This document shows positions 13,358 to 17,519 of a stretch of 17,519 nt of DNA, in pieces; positions within the stretch are counted from its first letter, which is position 1, and every line of letters starts with the position of its first letter. The notes beneath the pieces were generated by a model, which searched no databases, was not told where the DNA came from, and worked only from the letters and a program-made list of their open reading frames with translations. The translations under genes and the position numbers were made by a program. This DNA is from JAWLCG01 sp041687295 (GTDB taxonomy: Bacteria > Planctomycetota > Phycisphaerae > SM23-33 > FEN-1343). The DNA is taken from the NCBI GenBank assembly GCA_041687295.1, contig JAWLCG010000066.1:1-17519 (forward strand), written 5' to 3'.

Positions 13358-14884
13358 ATGAGCAAGCGGAAGAAGCGGATCGTCTGGGTCGTGCTGGGCC
13401 TGGTCGTGGCGACGCTGGTGTACATGCACTGGCCGATGGAGCGGGTGACGATCGAGGTGGGGCCGGAGACGACGGTCCTGGAGCGGCCGTTGCACCCCGA
13501 TGGCACGGTGAACTACGTGGCGGCCATGGACGAGGCCTACGCCGCGGGCGTGACGGCCGAGAACAACGCCGCCGAGGGCCTGCTGCGGGCCCTGGGCCCG
13601 GGGCTGCTGCAGTCGGCGACGCGGCAGCCGGAGCTGGCCCGGCTGGGGCTCTCATCCGACGAGATCGGCGAGGGGCTCTACCAGCCCTGGCAGCCGGACG
13701 CGGCGACGGCGGACGGGGCAACCTTCACCGACCCCAAGGGCGAGCGCCGCCCGCTGAGCCAGGCCGACCTGAGCGACCTGGTCTGGCTGCTTCGCCAGGG
13801 GCAGGTGCACCCCGACCTGGAGGCGTGGCTGGCCCGCAACGAGGCCGCCCTGGACCTGATCGGCCAAACGGCCGCCGAGAGGCCCCGCCTCTACCTGCCC
13901 CTGGTGTCGCAGTCGCAGCCGCCGGCGGTGCTCGATGTGAACCTGCCCTCGCTGGCGCGGCTGCGCGAGGGCGCCAGGGCGCTGCTCGTGCGAGCCCACT
14001 GGCGGGCGCTGCGGGGCGACCGCCCCGGCGCCTGGGCCGACCTGCTGGCGACCCACCGCCTGGCCCGCCTGGCCGACCAGGGCCCCACGCTCATCCACCG
14101 GCTGGTCGGCATGGCCATCGAGTCGCTGGCCGCCGAGGGCGCCATCCACCTGGCCACCCAGCCGCCCTTCGACGCCGGGGCCGCCCGCCGCCACCTCGCC
14201 GCCATCGAGGCCCTGCCCCCGCTCCAGCCGCTGACCGAGATCGTCGACCGCAGCGAGCGCTTCATGGCCCTGGACGCCATCGCCGGCTTCAGCCGCGGGC
14301 AGCGCCCTGGTGCCATAGCGCCCAGTGGTCCGGTGGTCGGCCCGGGAGCAGACTGGAACGCGATGCTTCGCCGCACCAACGACTGGTACGACCGCATGGC
14401 CGCCGGCTTCCGATCGGCCGAGAGCGGCAGCAGCCTCCAGGCCGCCACCGACCTTGGGGCGATGGTCAATCGGCTCCGCGCGGGGGCGCCCAGCAAGGCC
14501 CGGCTGATCGGCCTGCGCCTCACCGGCCGGCTGGGGCGCCCAGCCCTGAGCGGCGAGATCGCCGACTTCTTCATGGGCACCATGCTGCCGTCGCTGGACA
14601 AGGCCCTGCTCCACCTGGAGGTGGCGCACATGAAGCGCGCCGTCGAGACGACCGCCCTGGCCTTGGCCGCCTACCGCGCCGAGACCGGCCGGTGGCCCGA
14701 GTCGCTGGCCGCGCTGACGGGCGACCTGCTGCCGGCCGTGCCGGTCGACGCGTTTACCGGCGAGCCGCTGATCTACCGCCCCCGCGACGACGGCTACCTG
14801 CTCTACAGCGTGGGCATGGGCGCCACCGACGATACCGGCCTCGGGGACGACATCGCCGCCCGCGTGCCCCACGCGCCGCGGTGA
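13358..14884 (+). CDS. Membrane-anchored protein of unknown function with pilin-like C-terminus
   Basis: The 508-residue product has a positively charged start (MSKRKKR) and one membrane helix at about residues 8-24, with the rest probably outside the cytoplasm. The large middle part is helical and rich in Ala, Leu and Arg, with no motif I recognise. Residues 423-490 (HMKRAVETTALALAAYRAET, then GRWPESLAAL, then VDAFTGEPLIYR) resemble the C-terminal half of planctomycete pseudopilin-like proteins, but without a prepilin signal. This links it loosely to the first gene of the window. I chose ATG at 13358 because GAGGAG lies at 13347-13352, 5 bases upstream. An in-frame ATG at 13271 would add 29 residues but has no ribosome binding site and would overlap the small upstream frame. 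Function is unknown. Confidence 0.8.
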   Translation: MSKRKKRIVWVVLGLVVATLVYMHWPMERVTIEVGPETTVLERPLHPDGTVNYVAAMDEAYAAGVTAENNAAEGLLRALGPGLLQSATRQPELARLGLSSDEIGEGLYQPWQPDAATADGATFTDPKGERRPLSQADLSDLVWLLRQGQVHPDLEAWLARNEAALDLIGQTAAERPRLYLPLVSQSQPPAVLDVNLPSLARLREGARALLVRAHWRALRGDRPGAWADLLATHRLARLADQGPTLIHRLVGMAIESLAAEGAIHLATQPPFDAGAARRHLAAIEALPPLQPLTEIVDRSERFMALDAIAGFSRGQRPGAIAPSGPVVGPGADWNAMLRRTNDWYDRMAAGFRSAESGSSLQAATDLGAMVNRLRAGAPSKARLIGLRLTGRLGRPALSGEIADFFMGTMLPSLDKALLHLEVAHMKRAVETTALALAAYRAETGRWPESLAALTGDLLPAVPVDAFTGEPLIYRPRDDGYLLYSVGMGATDDTGLGDDIAARVPHAPR

Positions 14885-14888
14885 GAGT

Positions 14889-14923
14889 ATGGAGTGCGGC
14901 GGCAACGACGCCGCTTTGGCTTT
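14889..14923 (+). repeat. Dispersed GAGTGCGGCGGC repeat, copy 2
   Basis: It has the same opening ATGGAGTGCGGCGGC and closing GCCGCTTTGGCTT as the copy at 13098; only the six bases between differ (AACGAC against TTTGGC). It starts 5 bases after the stop of the preceding gene. The two copies therefore bracket that gene, in the same orientation. Confidence 0.75.
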
Positions 14924-14989
14924 GGAGCGGCAATCGTGGGTCCATAGGACGTGCGGTGCGTGGTGTCGAGTCAGGCACGGCCCGGCCGA

Positions 14990-15031
14990 GATGCCCACGG
15001 ATGGCAATCCGTGGGCTTGGGCCGGAGGCGC
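14990..15031 (-). repeat. Dispersed 42-base palindromic repeat, copy 2
   Basis: This is the reverse complement of 5579-5620 with 41 of 42 bases identical. Here the internal palindrome is perfect: GCCCACGGAT and ATCCGTGGGC around a 4-base centre. Confidence 0.8.
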
Positions 15032-15105
15032 CTCGCGAACCGCAGCCGCAACAGGTAGAGGGCCTAACCTTCGCACTTCAAAGGCGCCCGCCCCGGTCGG
15101 GGGCC

Positions 15106-15111
15106 TAGAAT
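15106..15111 (+). promoter_or_regulatory. -10 box suggesting a leaderless transcript
   Basis: TAGAAT at 15106-15111 lies only 5 bases before the ATG at 15117, so transcription would begin at or next to the start codon. No Shine-Dalgarno sequence is present to explain translation otherwise, and no clear -35 box is visible. Confidence 0.4.
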
Positions 15112-15116
15112 GGGCC

Positions 15117-15512
15117 ATGCAGACCTTTGTGCCCTATCCGTCGTTCACGCTGACGGCGCTGGTGCTGGACTACCGGCGACTGGGCAAGCAGCGCGTCGAG
15201 GCACGGCAGATCATCCACGCCCTGCACAATCCGCGCAACGCCTGGCGCAACCACCCGGCCGTGCGGATGTGGCGGGGCTACGAGCCGGCCCTGCGGGCGT
15301 ACGGCAACACGATGATCCGCGAGTGGGTCCGCCGGGGCTACCGCAACGCGATGCCCCTGCTGCCGGTGCGGCGGCTGCGCTACCCCCCGTGGTTTGGCCG
15401 GGCCGACGTGCACCTCTCCCACCAGTCGATGCTGTTGGCCAAGGAGCCCGCGTGGTACGCACGGTTCGATTGGGACGTTGAGCCGGGCATCGGCTACGTC
15501 TGGCCGGTGTAG
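15117..15512 (+). CDS. MSMEG_6728-like protein, possible pyrimidine-dimer glycosylase relative
   Basis: The 131-residue protein matches a small family I know as MSMEG_6728-like: MQTFVPYPSF at the start, LDYRRLGKQRVEA (18-29), WRNHPAVRMWRGYE (43-56), REWVRRGYR (68-76), HLSHQSMLLAKEPAWYARF (99-117) and YVWP at the end. The HxSxxxLxxxxPxWY segment recalls the C-terminal part of T4 endonuclease V-type pyrimidine-dimer DNA glycosylases, to which I believe the family has been related. That link is from memory and a DNA-repair role is inference. The protein is small, basic and without a signal peptide, so cytoplasmic. Start ATG at 15117 lacks a ribosome binding site but has TAGAAT just upstream. The gene converges on asnB across two palindromic elements. 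Confidence 0.75.
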   Translation: MQTFVPYPSFTLTALVLDYRRLGKQRVEARQIIHALHNPRNAWRNHPAVRMWRGYEPALRAYGNTMIREWVRRGYRNAMPLLPVRRLRYPPWFGRADVHLSHQSMLLAKEPAWYARFDWDVEPGIGYVWPV

Positions 15513-15531
15513 GCGGGCGGAGCCCTACCCC

Positions 15532-15618
15532 GTAGGCCGGGTCGAGCGCCAGCGAGGCCCGGCGATTGCGAGAGCTGCCGGAGAGCTGCCGGGCCTCGCT
15601 GCGCTCGACCCGGCCTGC
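15532..15618. repeat. BIME-like inverted repeat (GCCGGGTCGAGCG family)
   Basis: The left arm (15532-15563) starts GTAGGCCGGGTCGAGCG. The right arm (15588-15618) is its reverse complement apart from one inserted base and one T/C change, around a 24-base centre. Within each arm GCCGGG can pair with CCCGGC. It lies between two convergent genes and may end both transcripts. Confidence 0.85.
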
Positions 15619-15631
15619 GCCGGCGCCATCA

Positions 15632-15653
15632 CGGCGGGCCGTGCCCGCCCTAC
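15632..15653 (-). repeat. Single GTAG-led palindrome overlapping the asnB stop
   Basis: GGCGGGC (15633-15639), CGT, GCCCGCC (15643-15649), CTAC (15650-15653): on the minus strand this is GTAG plus hairpin, the same family as 10745-10810. The TAG stop of asnB (complement of 15650-15652) is part of the GTAG. Confidence 0.8.
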
Positions 15654-17518
15654 ATCTGCCAGCGGCCCAGGCACAGCAGGGCCCAGAGGCGGTGGCGGTG
15701 GTCGGCCCGGCCAGCGGCGTGCTCGTCGATCATGCGGGCCAGGGCCGAGCGGCGGAGCCAGCCGACGTCGATGAAGGCCTGGTCCAGCAGCGTTTCGCGG
15801 AGCGCCGGCAGCAGCGGCCCGGCCAGCCAGGCGCCCAGCGGCACGCCGAAGCCCTGCTTGGGTCGATCGAACACCGCCGCCGGCAGCTCGGGCCCGAAGG
15901 CGTCGCGGAGGATCCGCTTGCCGCGCCGGCCATCGACCTTGAGCGCCTCGGGCAGCGTCAGGCCCAGCTCGACGACGCGGTGGTCGAGGAATGGGCTGCG
16001 GATCTCCAGGCCGTGGGCCATGCTGGCGATGTCGACCTTGACCAGCAGGTCGTCGGGCAGGTAGGTCATCACGTCGCAGCGCTGGGCGGCGAGCAGCTCG
16101 CTGTCGGGCTCGGCCTCTTCCGGGCCCTGGTAGAGCTCGGTGAACCACCGCACCGGCGCGTCGAGGTCGAGCCGGGCCCGCAGCTCGGGCGTGAGCAGCT
16201 CCTCCAGGGCCGACTCGTCCAGCAGGCGGCGGTAGGCGAGGTACTGCATCGGCGGCGGGTCGTTGAGTCGGCGGGCGAATCGGGCCAGGCGGCGCAGGCG
16301 GTTGCGCTCGTCGTGGGGGGCGAGCAGCTCGGCCAGTGTGCCGGCCAGCAGCACGGCCAGGGCCTTGGGCGGCCGCATGTGCTGGCTGAGGTGCATCGCC
16401 CGGTGGCGGTCGTAGCCGGCGAAGGCCTCGTCGCCCCCGTCGCCGGCCAGGGCCACCGTCACCTCCTGCCGCACGGCCTGGCAGAGCAGGTACGTCGGCA
16501 GGGCGCTGGAGTCGCCGAAGGGCTCGTCGTACTGGGCGACCAGCGTGTCCAGCAGGCCCGCGGCGTCGGGGCGGATCAGGATCTCGCGGTGGTCGGTGCC
16601 GAGATGCTCGGCCACGGCCCGGGCGGCGGGCCGTTCGTCGAAGCCGGCCTCTTCAAAGCCCACGCTGAAGGTCCGCACGGCCCGGCCGTCGCCGGCGGCG
16701 CGGGCCATCAGCAGGGCGGTGATGCTCGAGTCGATGCCCCCGCTGAGCAGGGCTCCGACCGGCACGTCGGCGACCATGCGGCGTGCGACGGCGTCGGCCA
16801 GCAGCGCGCGGACGCGCTCGACGGCCTCGGCTTGGGCGATTGGCTGGGCGTGCGTCGGCGGGCTCCACCACCGCTTTGGCTGAGCCTGCGGGCCGGTGGC
16901 GGTCAGCGAATGGCCCGGCTGCAGCTTCCGCAGGCCCCGCCAGATCGCCTGCGGCGCCGGCACGTAGCCCAGCGTGAGGTACATCGCCAGTGAAGCCTCG
17001 TCGACCGTGCGGTCGACGTCCGGGTGGGCCAGCAGGGCCTTGGCCTCGCTGGCGAACAGCAGCCGATCGGGCAGCACGGCGTACCACAGCGGCTTGACGC
17101 CGAGGCGGTCACGGACCAGGTGCAGGGCCCCGCTGGCTGCGTCGTAGAGGGCGAAGGCGAACATGCCCCACAGCCGCTCCAGCCCCGCCAGGCCGTGGCG
17201 GCCCAGCGTCGCCAGCAGGACCTCCGTGTCGCCGGCGGTGGTGAAGGCGCAGCCCTCGGCCTTCAGCTCGGCCCGCAGGTCGCGAAAGTTGTAGATCTCA
17301 CCGTTGAACGCCAGCACGGCCTGCCCGTCGGGGCTGGCCATGGGCTGATGGCTATCGGCCAGGTCGATCACACTGAGCCGGCGGAAGCCCATCGCGCAGC
17401 GCCCGTCGGGGCTGAGGTAGCGGCCCCGCTCGTCGGGCCCGCGGTGGCCCAGCCGATCGGCCATCGCCTCGACGCGCGCAGCCTCCGCCCGGGCCGCCGC
17501 GTCGGCCGGTTTGGCGAA
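15650..17518 (-). CDS. asnB: Glutamine-hydrolysing asparagine synthetase, 5' end missing
   Basis: The enzyme makes asparagine from aspartate, ATP and glutamine. The frame is open to the window edge; from the internal Met at 17464 it gives 604 residues, and the true start with the catalytic Cys (MCGIAG) lies outside. Positions below count from that Met. The glutaminase domain shows HRGPDERG (7-14), FNGEIYNF (53-60) and GDTEV (78-82). The synthetase domain shows the pyrophosphate loop SGGIDSS (241-247), GDGGDEAFAGYDRH (341-354) and EIRSPFLDH further on. YVPAPQAIWRGLRKLQPGH (168-185) is like the AsnB-type amidotransferases often found in exopolysaccharide/exosortase clusters, so a role in surface polysaccharide rather than free asparagine is possible. 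Its TAG stop is shared with a REP-like element. Confidence 0.9.
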   Translation of the reverse strand, partial: FAKPADAAARAEAARVEAMADRLGHRGPDERGRYLSPDGRCAMGFRRLSVIDLADSHQPMASPDGQAVLAFNGEIYNFRDLRAELKAEGCAFTTAGDTEVLLATLGRHGLAGLERLWGMFAFALYDAASGALHLVRDRLGVKPLWYAVLPDRLLFASEAKALLAHPDVDRTVDEASLAMYLTLGYVPAPQAIWRGLRKLQPGHSLTATGPQAQPKRWWSPPTHAQPIAQAEAVERVRALLADAVARRMVADVPVGALLSGGIDSSITALLMARAAGDGRAVRTFSVGFEEAGFDERPAARAVAEHLGTDHREILIRPDAAGLLDTLVAQYDEPFGDSSALPTYLLCQAVRQEVTVALAGDGGDEAFAGYDRHRAMHLSQHMRPPKALAVLLAGTLAELLAPHDERNRLRRLARFARRLNDPPPMQYLAYRRLLDESALEELLTPELRARLDLDAPVRWFTELYQGPEEAEPDSELLAAQRCDVMTYLPDDLLVKVDIASMAHGLEIRSPFLDHRVVELGLTLPEALKVDGRRGKRILRDAFGPELPAAVFDRPKQGFGVPLGAWLAGPLLPALRETLLDQAFIDVGWLRRSALARMIDEHAAGRADHRHRLWALLCLGRWQM

Positions 17519-17519
17519 C

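Noticed and set aside
13652..15118. A 488-codon open frame on the minus strand
   Set aside because: It is a shadow of the 508-residue gene, low in complexity, and crosses two repeats.
15532..15618. Standard Rho-independent terminator
   Set aside because: The inverted repeat is strong but has no T-run on either side. It matches the GTAG-led repeat layout better.

Overview
The window looks like chromosomal DNA of a high-GC planctomycete, most likely of the Phycisphaerae or a close relative. The clues are a type II pseudopilin-like protein with an H-X9-DG motif, two further proteins with pilin-like modules at their C-terminal ends, a PEP-CTERM protein, a ThuA-like protein, a broken Gfo/Idh/MocA oxidoreductase and a secreted GH43-type protein. 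The taxonomic call is inference from gene content and composition. A run of 10 Ns at 8649-8658 shows that this is a scaffolded assembly.

Layout. Positions 1-935 hold the 3' end of a pilin-module protein. A mazE/mazF toxin-antitoxin pair follows (1150-1706) behind a good sigma-70-like promoter, then a convergent PAS-PAS-PAS histidine kinase/receiver hybrid (1725-4091, minus). A 557-base gene-free stretch carries a promoter and a run of strong hairpins, ending at a PEP-CTERM gene (4649-5449). Next are a ThuA-like gene (5804-6472) and a convergent MFS transporter (6652-8031, minus). The decayed oxidoreductase (8162-8565), the assembly gap and a cluster of hairpins come next. After them lie an ankyrin-repeat lipoprotein (8991-10733), the GH43-type gene (10922-11974), the pseudopilin-like gene (12248-13078), a membrane-anchored protein of unknown function (13358-14884), a small MSMEG_6728-like protein (15117-15512) and, convergent to it, asparagine synthetase asnB, whose 5' end runs off the window (15650-17518, minus).

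How the genes relate. The window is mostly single genes or pairs rather than one operon. ThuA, MFS, oxidoreductase remnant and GH43 fit a carbohydrate-use theme. The three pilin-module proteins and the PEP-CTERM protein fit the cell envelope. The histidine kinase has a NarL-type receiver but no DNA-binding output, so it probably signals to a partner elsewhere.

The most unusual feature is the intergenic DNA. From about 6.4 kb to 15.7 kb almost every gap holds palindromic elements, and most begin with GTAG directly in front of a GC-rich hairpin, often as two head-to-head copies ending in CTAC. That is the layout of REP/BIME elements moved by RAYT (TnpA-REP) transposases. Here at least six sequence-unrelated families share it, and no transposase gene is in the window. 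Two further non-GTAG repeat families occur twice each. The second notable feature is the structured leader between the 4325-4353 promoter and the PEP-CTERM gene.
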